Below are positions 9,164 to 16,460 of a stretch of 63,292 bases of DNA, one piece after another. This stretch comes from Desulfobacterales bacterium (GTDB lineage Bacteria; Desulfobacterota; Desulfobacteria; Desulfobacterales; Desulfobacteraceae): assembly GCA_023143455.1 (NCBI GenBank), contig JAGLHT010000010.1, positions 1-63,292 on the forward strand, written 5' to 3'. The position numbers were made by a program, and so were the translations under genes. A model generated the notes under the pieces. That model saw only the letters and a program-made list of their open reading frames with translations. It did not search any database and was not told the DNA's origin. Every line of letters begins with the position of its first letter. The stretch's first letter is position 1.

Positions 9164-9903
9164 AACAGTATTTGTCATTCGGAGGGGGAGTAAATAGCGT
9201 TGCTATGATGCTTATGCTCTTAGAGCAAAAAAAAGATTTTGAAACTATTTTTGTGGATCATGGAACTGACTGGACTGAAACGTATGAATATTTGGGAATG
9301 TTCCAAGGGTGGCTCGAAAAAAATGGGCATAAACCTATTACGATTTTAAACCCTAAAGTCCCAGGATTAAAAAAATCCAAGGAAACGTTTTCAAATTTAT
9401 ATGATTATTATTACCACTACCGCATGGTTCCGTCTTTTATGATGCGCATCTGCACAGATAAATTCAAGATACGACCTATTTACGAATATGTAGACACGCC
9501 TTGTTTTATGATGCTTGGCATTGATGCAGGAGAGTCTAAAAGGGCTAAGATTTCAAGCAATAAAGGAGTTGAGAATAGGTTTCCTTTAATTGAAAACGAG
9601 ATAAACAGGGAAGGCTGCAAGCAAATAATTCTCGATCACGGCTTACCTGTGCCTATGAAATCAGGTTGTTATATCTGTCCTTTTCAGCGCGAAGGACAAT
9701 GGATTGAATTAAGGAGAACCCATCCTGACTTGTTTTGCAAGGCTCAAAAATTAGAACAAAGAAACATGCAATACAGGGAAAGCACAGGTAAAAAACCCTT
9801 CACTCTCAACGGGAACGGAGAATTATTAAAAACTATAGTTGATGAAGACCAGTTGAGGTTATTTAAAGATGATCAATACCCACCTTGTGAATGTGAATTG
9901 TAA
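9160..9903 (+). CDS. PAPS-reductase-like PP-loop protein
   Basis: A 247-residue adenine-nucleotide alpha-hydrolase fold protein. The PP-loop is YLSFGGGVNSVAM (residues 4-16, an SGGxDS variant), followed by TIFVDHGTDW. Cysteines at 98 (RICTDKFK), 170 and 173 (SGCYICPF) and 243/245 (PPCECEL) could hold an iron-sulfur cluster, as in DndC-like members. Phages often carry such proteins; proposed roles include sulfur chemistry on nucleic acids, but no dnd partners are nearby. It is coupled by ATGA overlap to the methylase, which suggests joint action on DNA (inference). Confidence 0.7.
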   Translation: MKQYLSFGGGVNSVAMMLMLLEQKKDFETIFVDHGTDWTETYEYLGMFQGWLEKNGHKPITILNPKVPGLKKSKETFSNLYDYYYHYRMVPSFMMRICTDKFKIRPIYEYVDTPCFMMLGIDAGESKRAKISSNKGVENRFPLIENEINREGCKQIILDHGLPVPMKSGCYICPFQREGQWIELRRTHPDLFCKAQKLEQRNMQYRESTGKKPFTLNGNGELLKTIVDEDQLRLFKDDQYPPCECEL

Positions 9904-9913
9904 TACGCTTATT

Positions 9914-9957
9914 GCTAATAAAATAATACACCGGACAAGCCGGTGATCATTACAAAT
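9914..9957 (+). repeat. Hairpin repeat, copy A
   Basis: A 44-base element GCTAAT-n9-CACCGG-ACAAG-CCGGTG followed by ATCATTACAAAT, eleven bases after the PAPS-reductase-like gene. It matches copy B (10463-10506) at 41 of 44 positions and aligns in register with a diverged copy C (10131-10174). Stem changes between copies keep pairing. No T-run follows, so it is not an ordinary terminator. Confidence 0.75.
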
Positions 9958-10116
9958 TCTCGGTGGCTGCGCCACCGAGAATGCGGTGCTGACTACGTCA
10001 GTTCCTTATTCCGGCGCTCCGCACCAGAACAAGGAACTGGACCGGTCACCGTGAACCGCACAATCAAACTAAAGTTTGCTTGCACGCTCCCCGGAGCCGG
10101 TCAGCACCGCATTAGC
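9956..10116 (+). ncRNA. Candidate multi-stem structured RNA domain
   Basis: A GC-rich island in AT-rich DNA composed almost entirely of nested stems. A 12-bp hairpin with loop TGC spans 9956-9982. A long-range 12-bp stem pairs 9982-9993 with 10100-10111. Inside it, 9999-10007 pairs with 10031-10039, continuing through TTC/GAA, GG/CC and GC/GC separated by C-A mismatches to loop TCC. ACCGG 10041-10045 can pair with 10097-10101 as an alternative, and CAAAC/GTTTG closes a TAAA loop at 10065-10078. GCTAAT at 9914-9919 can pair with ATTAGC 10111-10116 to close the whole. The 61-codon frame across it shows no protein-like features. A folded single-strand DNA site remains an alternative. Confidence 0.6.
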
Positions 10117-10130
10117 CCTGGATAAACCAA

Positions 10131-10174
10131 GCTAATCACAACATGCAGCGGATGAACCGCTGATAGGAGAAACT
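10131..10174 (+). repeat. Hairpin repeat, copy C (over the RBS of the next gene)
   Basis: GCTAAT-n9-CAGCGG-ATGAA-CCGCTG in exactly the same register as copies A and B, with the third base pair inverted (G-C for C-G) and a different loop. The ribosome-binding site TAGGAG begins two bases after the stem, where the other copies have TCATTA, and ATG follows at 10176. A separate hairpin (ATTAGC 10111-10116 with GCTAAT 10131-10136) shares its first six bases, so alternate folding could control access to the RBS. Confidence 0.6.
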
Positions 10175-10175
10175 A

Positions 10176-10475
10176 ATGGCAAAATATAAAAGTGATAAAT
10201 TTTACGTCATGAATATTGAAAAAGTTAACGCTAAGTTAACAGAAATGTATGATGACCCGATGACCGGGCAGAGCCGAATTAATCATGAAGTTAGAAATCT
10301 TATTAAGAACTTTGATAAAGCATGTATTGCAATAGAAGTGGCTTATAAGAAAGCCACTGGTAAAAAATTAAATCAAAAATATTATGTGTGTAATCAAGAC
10401 GAACCATATGCCCAAAACGTAATAGATATTATTTTAACCGGGGAATCAGAAAAAAAACTAACGCTAACAAAATAA
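10176..10475 (+). CDS. Small hypothetical protein between hairpin repeats
   Basis: A 99-residue, lysine-rich, probably alpha-helical soluble protein with several aromatic residues and no recognised domain. GGAG eight bases upstream supports the start. Copy C of the hairpin element ends at its RBS and copy B spans its stop codon, so the gene and the element may have moved or been duplicated together, or the product may bind the element (speculative). Confidence 0.55.
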   Translation: MAKYKSDKFYVMNIEKVNAKLTEMYDDPMTGQSRINHEVRNLIKNFDKACIAIEVAYKKATGKKLNQKYYVCNQDEPYAQNVIDIILTGESEKKLTLTK

Positions 10476-10506
10476 TGCACAGGACAAGCCTGTGATCATT
10501 ACAAAT
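10463..10506 (+). repeat. Hairpin repeat, copy B
   Basis: GCTAAC-n9-CACAGG-ACAAG-CCTGTG then ATCATTACAAAT. Relative to copy A the fourth stem pair changes from C-G to A-T with both bases altered, while the loop ACAAG and the flanks are the same. TAATG (10473-10477) and CATTA (10497-10501) can extend the stem. It contains the stop codon of the upstream gene and is followed directly by a possible small frame. Confidence 0.75.
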
Positions 10507-10633
10507 GATGATGCTTCAGGCTATATTTACAAACTCAAACAAGCGGTTTCCGGCAAGTAACTGCAAAAATTTTGATGGGGTACCTGTCAAATATAAATTA
10601 AAAGAGGATGGTTTTAAATGGTTGATGAACTAA
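10505..10633 (+). CDS. Possible 42-residue protein
   Basis: An open frame beginning with three consecutive ATG codons and encoding a short basic peptide ending DGFKWLMN. It overlaps the next gene by 16 bases, but no convincing ribosome-binding site precedes it. It starts inside the last bases of hairpin copy B, so translation could be linked to that element. Weak evidence. Confidence 0.25.
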   Translation: MMMLQAIFTNSNKRFPASNCKNFDGVPVKYKLKEDGFKWLMN

Positions 10634-10821
10634 TTGACCAGGGATTTGGCATACAAGCAGTCAAGACAAAGCTTAATGCATTTACCTGGAAGAAAATGAA
10701 AGAGGGCTGCAAGCTCTCTTATGGGTACAAAGAAGGCAAAAGGTATCTGTCGGTATATAGGTTTTTCAATACTGAAAAGAAAGCCAAACTCTTTGTGTTT
10801 AGAGTTACATGCCAACATTAA
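10618..10821 (+). CDS. Small hypothetical early phage protein
   Basis: A 67-residue basic protein with many aromatic and lysine residues (KKMKEGCKLSYGYKEGKRY). AGAGGA stands about nine bases before the ATG. No domain recognised. It lies in the rightward early operon between the hairpin repeats and a small membrane protein. Confidence 0.5.
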   Translation: MVDELIDQGFGIQAVKTKLNAFTWKKMKEGCKLSYGYKEGKRYLSVYRFFNTEKKAKLFVFRVTCQH

Positions 10822-10833
10822 AAGGAGGATAAC

Positions 10834-10995
10834 ATGAAATCATTTAGTGAAACCTGGGCAACCTTTATCCCTACAAAAAAGGAAAAAAGAAACAGGGCGA
10901 TCAAGGCCGGTCTTTATTTTGTAGGCCAGGTGTTTTTGCATTTAGCACTCATTGCAGCGGCTTGGGCAATGAGTATTATTGCCCTTTCATTGTAG
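10834..10995 (+). CDS. Small single-span membrane protein
   Basis: A 53-residue frame with a strong AAAGGAGG site six bases before ATG. The N-terminal half is basic (TKKEKRNRAIKAG) and the C-terminal half is a continuous hydrophobic segment (LALIAAAWAMSIIALSL), so an inner-membrane protein with its basic end in the cytosol is likely. Function unknown; small early phage membrane proteins often act on host physiology or exclusion (inference). Confidence 0.6.
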   Translation: MKSFSETWATFIPTKKEKRNRAIKAGLYFVGQVFLHLALIAAAWAMSIIALSL

Positions 10996-11018
10996 TGGTC
11001 TATAACAAGGGGTTGTGT

Positions 11019-11528
11019 ATGAGCTATATTATTGCACTGTCCGGATCCCACGGAACCGGCAAGACAACCGATACCTTTCGCCAGGCAACTATACAAAAAA
11101 CACTCCATCCATCCAAAACCATTGCTGTCATTCCAGAACAAGCATCATTGAGTCTATACCCAATAAACAAACAAGGGACAAGATCGGGGCAATTGTGGAT
11201 TTTCACCAGGCAAATTGAGCAGGAGCTTGAATACCTTGGAAAGTTTGACATAGTTATCTCCGACAGGACGGCTGTGGACTCCATTGCATACACCTATGTT
11301 GCGGGTTTCTATGAACTTGCTGGTTCGATGCTTAGCCTGGTGCAAAACCACACCAAGGTTTATAGAAAAATAATCTTTAAAAGAATAGTTGACAATAATT
11401 TTTGTTATGAGGACGGGGCCAGGGAAAGTTCTGATGCTGTTTTCAGGCAGGCCGTTGAGGACCAAATGCTTCTCTTGTATCGTATTATTTTCAAGGACTA
11501 TCTGTCATCAATAATGGAGTTCAGATAA
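11019..11528 (+). CDS. P-loop NTPase / nucleotide-kinase-like protein
   Basis: About 169 residues with a Walker A motif GSHGTGKTT (residues 9-17), a hydrophobic strand ending in an acidic-basic DIVISDRTAVDS segment around 85-96, and a helical tail. This layout matches the AAA_28/thymidylate-kinase-like NTPases common in phage early regions. The frame is open upstream to 10962, but ATG 11019 directly precedes the first beta strand. Probable role in nucleotide metabolism; substrate not identifiable. Confidence 0.65.
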   Translation: MSYIIALSGSHGTGKTTDTFRQATIQKTLHPSKTIAVIPEQASLSLYPINKQGTRSGQLWIFTRQIEQELEYLGKFDIVISDRTAVDSIAYTYVAGFYELAGSMLSLVQNHTKVYRKIIFKRIVDNNFCYEDGARESSDAVFRQAVEDQMLLLYRIIFKDYLSSIMEFR

Positions 11529-11603
11529 ATGACCACAAGGAAAAATCTCCTTAAAAATGCTCTGACCGGAGCTGGCTTGAGCGAATCCGGTCACAACTCT
11601 TAA
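11529..11603 (+). CDS. Possible 24-residue micropeptide
   Basis: ATG follows the upstream TAA directly, with GGAG nine bases before it, and the frame runs 24 codons (start MTTRKNLLKNAL) to TAA 19 bases before the next start. It could be a leader that couples translation. Too short to judge from composition. Confidence 0.25.
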   Translation: MTTRKNLLKNALTGAGLSESGHNS

Positions 11604-11621
11604 TCAAGCAAGGAGGAGCAA

Positions 11622-12077
11622 GTGATTTCAATAAACGTCACAGTCAAAGACATTGAGAGGGCTTTATATGATTATCTTAAGAAATGGAAGGGTGATCAGG
11701 GTTCGTATGGTGTGGTTACCAAAGATACAGATCCCAAACAATATGCCCGTAGTGTCGCCCCCGTGTTTTTCGATATGTTAATCCAAGCCAAAGGGGTCGA
11801 GAACAAACAGTCAACCATTGACTTTTTAAAAGCTTTTTCCGACCTATACAGGGCGATGAAAGCCATCTTTGATGATCCCATGCTGTCTAGGAAGTGCGGG
11901 ATGTTCAGGCTTTCAAACTGGAGATTTGAAAGCCTGAGAGGATCTTTCGATCGGGTTGATAGGTTGCTTGGAGGAGGGGCTGTTGAGGGTTCCGCCGGCG
12001 GGTCTTTCCCCCCTGCCCCTTCTAACCAAAAAAACAAATCAAAGTCTAATCATCCAGGAGTGGGGGCAGAATTATAA
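11622..12077 (+). CDS. Hypothetical phage protein
   Basis: A 151-residue protein started by GTG after AAGGAGGAGC. The N-terminal two thirds appear helical and soluble; the tail from about residue 120 is Gly/Ser/Pro rich and probably disordered. Last gene before the putative cos region. No family recognised; the position before the replication genes could suit a DNA-binding role, but no motif supports it. Confidence 0.5.
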   Translation: MISINVTVKDIERALYDYLKKWKGDQGSYGVVTKDTDPKQYARSVAPVFFDMLIQAKGVENKQSTIDFLKAFSDLYRAMKAIFDDPMLSRKCGMFRLSNWRFESLRGSFDRVDRLLGGGAVEGSAGGSFPPAPSNQKNKSKSNHPGVGAEL

Positions 12078-12084
12078 GTAAGTG

Positions 12085-12170
12085 TCTTGGGTCCTTCTGG
12101 AGATCGTGCTCCTATACGGTTTCGAGAGGCGCGGCCGGCGGTTGAGTTTATTTTTTGAAATGAGAGAGAA
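12085..12170. other. cos: Candidate cos-type packaging site
   Basis: A non-coding stretch containing GGGTCCTTCTGG (12089-12100) and the very GC-rich GGCGCGGCCGGCGG (12129-12142), then an AT-rich TTTATTTTTTGAAA. This order, a GGGT-CTT block, a GC-rich core with dyads (CGGCCG, GCCGGC) and then AT-rich DNA, resembles cos regions of lambda-like phages as I recall them. The phage has a GpA-type terminase and an HNH nuclease, as expected for cos packaging. The site is 4.4 kb before the terminase genes, farther than usual. Confidence 0.35.
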
Positions 12171-12208
12171 AAGAGAAATTATCACAATATTTAGGGAATT
12201 TTAAAAAC

Positions 12209-13774
12209 TTGGATGATGAAACAAATAATATCGTAAAAATGCAAAAAAAAGTTAAGGAGAGGCTTGAAAATAAACCGGCGGCGAAAAGGCGTGGGTCTGA
12301 TGACGGCATTGACTCTGACTTTATTAGACAATGCCTGGGTCAAAATGAGCTGGGTGATGGCGAGCTTTTCAAAAAATTATATCGAAAAGATTTTATTTTC
12401 AACAAGGCAATGGACCGTTGGATGTCCTGGGCCGGACACCACTGGCAAGTGGATCAGATGAACAACACTCTTGCCTCTGTTGAGGGCGTTGCGAAGGTTT
12501 ACCAGGATGAGGCAAAAAAAATCTCCAAAGAGATCCGGGGACTTGAGGACAAGGATCCGGCAATCCCCAGTCTGACAGAAACCAGAAAAACCTTAAACTC
12601 CAGGGTGTCGGCATTGAGGTCAACCAGGCGGCGGAGCAATTGCCTGGCTTTTGCCCATACTAGTGAAAATCCAATGGCAACAAATGGATTGGACATTGAT
12701 CAAAAACCTTGGTTGCTGCCTTGTGCAAACGGTGTTGTCAATCTTAAGACCGGTGAACTGGAGCCAGGCAGGCAAGAGGATCTACTTTTAAAATCCAGCC
12801 CTGTGAAATGGAAGGCAATTGATGAGCCTTGCCCGATTTGGGAAAAAACCATCCTGGAGATTTTTTCCGGAAATCAAAACCTGGTAGCGTTCCTTCAGCA
12901 GATTTATGGTTTTGCTTTGGTTGGTGAGGTTTTGCAATCAATCCTGGTGGTGATGACCGGGCGTGGCCGGAACGGAAAATCAATGATTGTTGAGACGTGC
13001 TCCAAGGTCATGGGTCAGTTATCCGGCGCCATCCGTTCCGAAATGTTGCTTGATCAATTCAGAACCGCAAGCTCCGCCGGACCATCCCCTGATGTCATGG
13101 CCCTGAGGGGAATGAGGATGGCCTTTGCATCTGAGACGGATGAAAATTGCAGGATTTCTCCATCAAAAGTTAAGTGGCTGACCGGGAACGATACAATATC
13201 GGGCAGAAATCCACATGACAAATATGAGCAGCAATTCAAGCCAACCCATACACTTTTTTTACTTACAAACAACAAGCCCCATGCTCCCGCTGATGATTTT
13301 GCCTTTTGGGAAAGAGTTGTTTTGTTTCCATTTGATTTGTCGTTTGTGAACAGGGAGCCAATAGAAGATTTTGAGCGAAAAGCAGACATACACCTTGCGT
13401 TAAAGCTTGAGGGTGAGCTTTCGGGAATTTTTGCATGGATGGTGAGAGGATCTCTTGATTGGCAGATGAGGGGGTTGCAGCCTCCGGCGGCTGCAAAAAA
13501 TGCAGTTGCAGAATACAGGCGCGGCGAGGACAGTGTTGGTGATTTTATTGAACAGTGTTGCATTGTTGGGCATGACTATTCGGTGTCGGCGGCGGCTGTC
13601 TATCAGGAATTTGAGGAGTGGTGGAAGGTTAATGTTTCAAACCGGATCCCCAAGATGAAAAGATTTGGCCAGTGGTTTGGAAAACGGTTTGAAAGGGAAA
13701 AAAGTGGAACTATCAAATATATTGGAGTTGGTCTTTTGTCAGATGTGGACGATCCGGACAATAGGGAGGATTGA
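12209..13774 (+). CDS. SF3 helicase / D5-P4 type primase-helicase C-terminal protein
   Basis: A 521-residue replication protein. Residues about 50-215 look like a D5_N region, ending WEKTILEIFSGN. The SF3 helicase core carries Walker A GRGRNGKS (251-258) and a later RMAFASETDE segment and LLTNNKP motif. A C-terminal winged-helix-like region follows. The TTG start has AGGGA upstream but slightly long spacing; the next in-frame ATG is 10 codons in. With the separate Zn/TOPRIM primase downstream it forms a split primase-helicase system flanking the putative origin. Confidence 0.82.
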   Translation: MDDETNNIVKMQKKVKERLENKPAAKRRGSDDGIDSDFIRQCLGQNELGDGELFKKLYRKDFIFNKAMDRWMSWAGHHWQVDQMNNTLASVEGVAKVYQDEAKKISKEIRGLEDKDPAIPSLTETRKTLNSRVSALRSTRRRSNCLAFAHTSENPMATNGLDIDQKPWLLPCANGVVNLKTGELEPGRQEDLLLKSSPVKWKAIDEPCPIWEKTILEIFSGNQNLVAFLQQIYGFALVGEVLQSILVVMTGRGRNGKSMIVETCSKVMGQLSGAIRSEMLLDQFRTASSAGPSPDVMALRGMRMAFASETDENCRISPSKVKWLTGNDTISGRNPHDKYEQQFKPTHTLFLLTNNKPHAPADDFAFWERVVLFPFDLSFVNREPIEDFERKADIHLALKLEGELSGIFAWMVRGSLDWQMRGLQPPAAAKNAVAEYRRGEDSVGDFIEQCCIVGHDYSVSAAAVYQEFEEWWKVNVSNRIPKMKRFGQWFGKRFEREKSGTIKYIGVGLLSDVDDPDNRED

Positions 13775-14036
13775 TCAAAGTTTAGTTTTCCACTTTTTTT
13801 TATATAAAGAATTGATTTTATTACAAATAACAACACAGCACCGGAGGGTTTGGACTATTGGACGATTATTGCCGTATATATAAAACTCTTTTGAATTTAA
13901 ATTGTTTTAAATATACCTTAAAAAATCATCCAATCGTCCAAAAGATAAAAATAAAACAAAAAAGATTAATAAACTCAGTTATTTATTATTTTGGACGGTT
14001 TTTGTTTAAAAAAAATAAATCGTCCGGATCATCCAA
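13745..14036. other. Iteron-like repeats, candidate replication origin
   Basis: Mostly intergenic DNA between helicase and primase genes. Copies of TTGGACGAT or close variants occur in both orientations, often as pairs eight to nine bases apart: GTGGACGAT and CGGACAAT at 13745-13762; TTGGAC 13850 and TTGGACGAT 13858; inverted ATCATCCAA 13925 and ATCGTCCAA 13933; TTGGACGGT 13991; inverted ATCGTCCGG 14019 and ATCATCCAA 14028. DNA between them is extremely AT-rich. This is the expected look of an origin bound by the adjacent initiator or helicase. Confidence 0.55.
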
Positions 14037-14057
14037 ATGGTCCAGAGGGGAGATTGT

Positions 14058-15401
14058 ATGAATATACTTGATGCAGTTTTAAAAACAACCGTTGTCTTGA
14101 AAAAGGTTGCCTCAACAAAGGGCGGGGAGTATGCCGGCCATTGCCCCGGTTGTGGAGGTACTGACCGATTTCGTGTCTGGCCCGCGGAAAAGGGAGGGGC
14201 CGGATCTTATTGGTGCAGGGGTTGCAGTAAGGGTGGTGATACTGTCCAGTTTCTTGTTGATTTTTTGGGTTACGAATATAAAGAGGCTTTCAGGTTGTGT
14301 GACAGGGAGATGCCCGCAAGTTACCGTCCAGTAGGTCGCAGACCAGTTGATCAAATTAAAAAAGAAGATTATCAACCCATTGAGCATTTGCCGCCGGTTG
14401 AAACCTGGCAAATCAGGGCCACAAAATTTGTTGATGCAGCACACCAGGATCTTATAAAAAACGAAAAAACCCTGGTGTGGCTTGAAAAAAACAGAGGGCT
14501 GGACATCACGGCGGTCAAGTTATTCAAGCTTGGGTGGTTTGGTGGTGAAAATGACAAGCCTGCCATGTATAGATCCAGAGAGTCCTGGGGTTTATCAACA
14601 ATAAAAAAGAATGATGGAAAAAAGAAAAAGCTATTTATCCCCCGGGGCCTGGTCATCCCCTATTATTTGAAAGGCGTTGTTGCAAGGATCAGGATCCGGA
14701 GACCAAAAATTGACCTGAAAACCGACAAAGATGTGAAATACTATATTGTGCCAGGGTCAAGCATGGGCAGCATGATTTTTTCAACCAAAAAAGATGGCGG
14801 GAGAGGTTTTGTTGTTGTCGAGGCAGAGCTTGATGCGATGTTGATTGCCAGGCAAATTGGATCAATGGCAGGAGTTGTTGCTTTAGGATCGGTATCAAAC
14901 AAACCATCAAAAAACATCTATTATTATTTAAAAAAAGCATTAAGGATTCTTGTTGCCTTGGATTATGACAAGGCCGGTGTCCAGGCTTTTAAGTGGTGGC
15001 AAGAAAATTTCAAAAATGCAAGAGAATGGCCAACCCCAGCAGGCAAGGACCCTGGGGAAGCCTACAAGGCAGGCGAAAACATAAAGGATTGGGTTGAGGC
15101 GGGATTACCGCCGGTCATGACCTTATTAAATCGCTATGAAAAAATGCTGGGTGTTCCAGAGGGTTTGTTTCCTATTCAGGAGCTGGCCTATTTTTTAAAA
15201 AAATATCCCATCAAAATCATTGCAGACCAAGACCGTGGAGAGATCATTTTTGATTCTGGCTTTAATAATAAGCAGATAAAAACCAGAGTAAACCAGTTGT
15301 TTTTTAATGATGAAGAGATTTTTTATTATCTAAAAATACACCATCCGGATCAAGTGATCCAGGGTGACAATTTTGATTTCTTAACTAAGGAGGAGAAATG
15401 A
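14058..15401 (+). CDS. Phage DNA primase, zinc finger plus TOPRIM
   Basis: About 447 residues. The N terminus has a zinc ribbon with C29-x2-C32 and C53-x2-C56 of the CHC2/gp4 type. A mid-C-terminal TOPRIM domain shows FVVVEAELDAM (catalytic glutamate) and LVALDYDKAG (DxD). The remaining C-terminal region is unassigned. GGGGAG seven bases before ATG 14058 supports this start over the in-frame ATG at 14037. It overlaps the next gene by four bases. It should make RNA primers for phage replication together with the upstream SF3 helicase. Confidence 0.82.
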   Translation: MNILDAVLKTTVVLKKVASTKGGEYAGHCPGCGGTDRFRVWPAEKGGAGSYWCRGCSKGGDTVQFLVDFLGYEYKEAFRLCDREMPASYRPVGRRPVDQIKKEDYQPIEHLPPVETWQIRATKFVDAAHQDLIKNEKTLVWLEKNRGLDITAVKLFKLGWFGGENDKPAMYRSRESWGLSTIKKNDGKKKKLFIPRGLVIPYYLKGVVARIRIRRPKIDLKTDKDVKYYIVPGSSMGSMIFSTKKDGGRGFVVVEAELDAMLIARQIGSMAGVVALGSVSNKPSKNIYYYLKKALRILVALDYDKAGVQAFKWWQENFKNAREWPTPAGKDPGEAYKAGENIKDWVEAGLPPVMTLLNRYEKMLGVPEGLFPIQELAYFLKKYPIKIIADQDRGEIIFDSGFNNKQIKTRVNQLFFNDEEIFYYLKIHHPDQVIQGDNFDFLTKEEK

Positions 15402-15646
15402 AAAATAAACTTATTGATCTCAATAATATACTGTTCGCTCAACTTGAGCAGCTTTCTGACGTTGATATAAAGGATGATGATCTTAAACAAGAGATAAGCC
15501 GCTCAAAAGCCATGTGCATTGTCGGTGAGAAAATAATAGAAAATGCAGCTCTCGCATTAGAGGGTCAGAAATTAATCAATGATCATTCTATCAAGAGAGC
15601 TCCTGAAATGCTCGGGATTATGGGTCCAGAAAATGACAAGACTTAA
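15398..15646 (+). CDS. Small hypothetical phage protein
   Basis: An 82-residue acidic, helical protein with no recognised motif. ATGA overlap with the primase and AAGGAGG upstream support the start. It lies between replication and packaging genes and overlaps the HNH gene by 14 bases. Function unknown. Confidence 0.55.
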   Translation: MKNKLIDLNNILFAQLEQLSDVDIKDDDLKQEISRSKAMCIVGEKIIENAALALEGQKLINDHSIKRAPEMLGIMGPENDKT

Positions 15647-16460
15647 ATACACCACTAAACATCTTGATTTTTTAAAAACCGGATATTTAACAATGAAAGT
15701 CTATGATCTTACAAAAGCTTTTAATAAACATTTTCGTTTAAAAAAAACGGCAACTGCCATTGGGTCTGCATTAAAAAAGCATAAGATAAGGTGTGGCAGG
15801 GAGCATAGGGACAGGTTAATTGATTGGAGGCGGCTAAATACTCCCGGGCAGGAATTATTTATTGCTAAAAACTACCCTGGCAAAAGCATATTAGAAATGA
15901 CCAAGCTTTTTAATCTGCGATTTAAGACAGCCAGGACACAAGGGCAAATTAAAAGTTTTGTGAAAAATCACGGCATTGTTTCAGGGAGAACAGGTTGCTT
16001 TGAAAAGGGGCACGAGTCGTGGAATAAAGGAACAAAAGGATTGGTTGCTGCGAATAAAACCAGCTTTAAAAAAGGTCGGGTCCCAGCAAATATTAAACCC
16101 ATAGGCCATGAGAGAATATGCCATAAATACGGGTTTATATTAATCAAAATTAATGAAAAGAATCCATATACAGTGGCAAAAACTCGTTATAAACATAAAC
16201 ATGTTTATATATGGGAACAAGAAAATGGACCCGTGCCAAACAGTATGGTCGTCGCTTTTAAAGATAGCGACAAGACAAACTGTGAGCCTGACAACTTAAT
16301 GCTTATCTCCAGGGCAGAGCTGCTCCGCTTGAACCGATTTGGATATAAAAATATGCCGGCTGAATTAAAACCAAGTGTCCTTGGAATGGTAAAACTTATG
16401 GTTAAAACCCATAAAAAAGAGAGAAAATTAACAGAAGGGGTCCGCAATGGTAAAAGATAA
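15633..16460 (+). CDS. HNH endonuclease with DNA-binding repeats
   Basis: About 275 residues. Two helix-turn-helix-like repeats occupy the N-terminal half (TKHLDFLKTGYLTMKVYDLT and the GQELFIAKNY region), followed by a beta-rich linker and an HNH core: YKHKHVYIWEQENGPVP, then NCEPDNLMLISR. HNH proteins next to terminase genes are known to be required for cos cleavage in several phages. The start at MTRLKY is preferred because upstream codons are inside the preceding gene; its RBS is weak. It could also be a homing nuclease. Confidence 0.75.
   Translation: MTRLKYTTKHLDFLKTGYLTMKVYDLTKAFNKHFRLKKTATAIGSALKKHKIRCGREHRDRLIDWRRLNTPGQELFIAKNYPGKSILEMTKLFNLRFKTARTQGQIKSFVKNHGIVSGRTGCFEKGHESWNKGTKGLVAANKTSFKKGRVPANIKPIGHERICHKYGFILIKINEKNPYTVAKTRYKHKHVYIWEQENGPVPNSMVVAFKDSDKTNCEPDNLMLISRAELLRLNRFGYKNMPAELKPSVLGMVKLMVKTHKKERKLTEGVRNGKR

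Noticed and set aside
9943-10125. 60-codon ORF through the structured region
   Set aside because: Composition is that of GC-rich inverted repeats, it has no RBS, and the base-pairing pattern explains the sequence better.
9914-10506. Integron attC sites or a gene cassette
   Set aside because: The GCTAAC/CACCGG...CCGGTG look is attC-like, but the required GTTRRRY core is absent (ATTAC or ATTAGC instead) and no integron integrase is present. Left only as a remote alternative.
9914-10506. CRISPR array
   Set aside because: Only three diverged repeats with irregular spacing (217 and 332 bases) and a gene between them; no cas genes.
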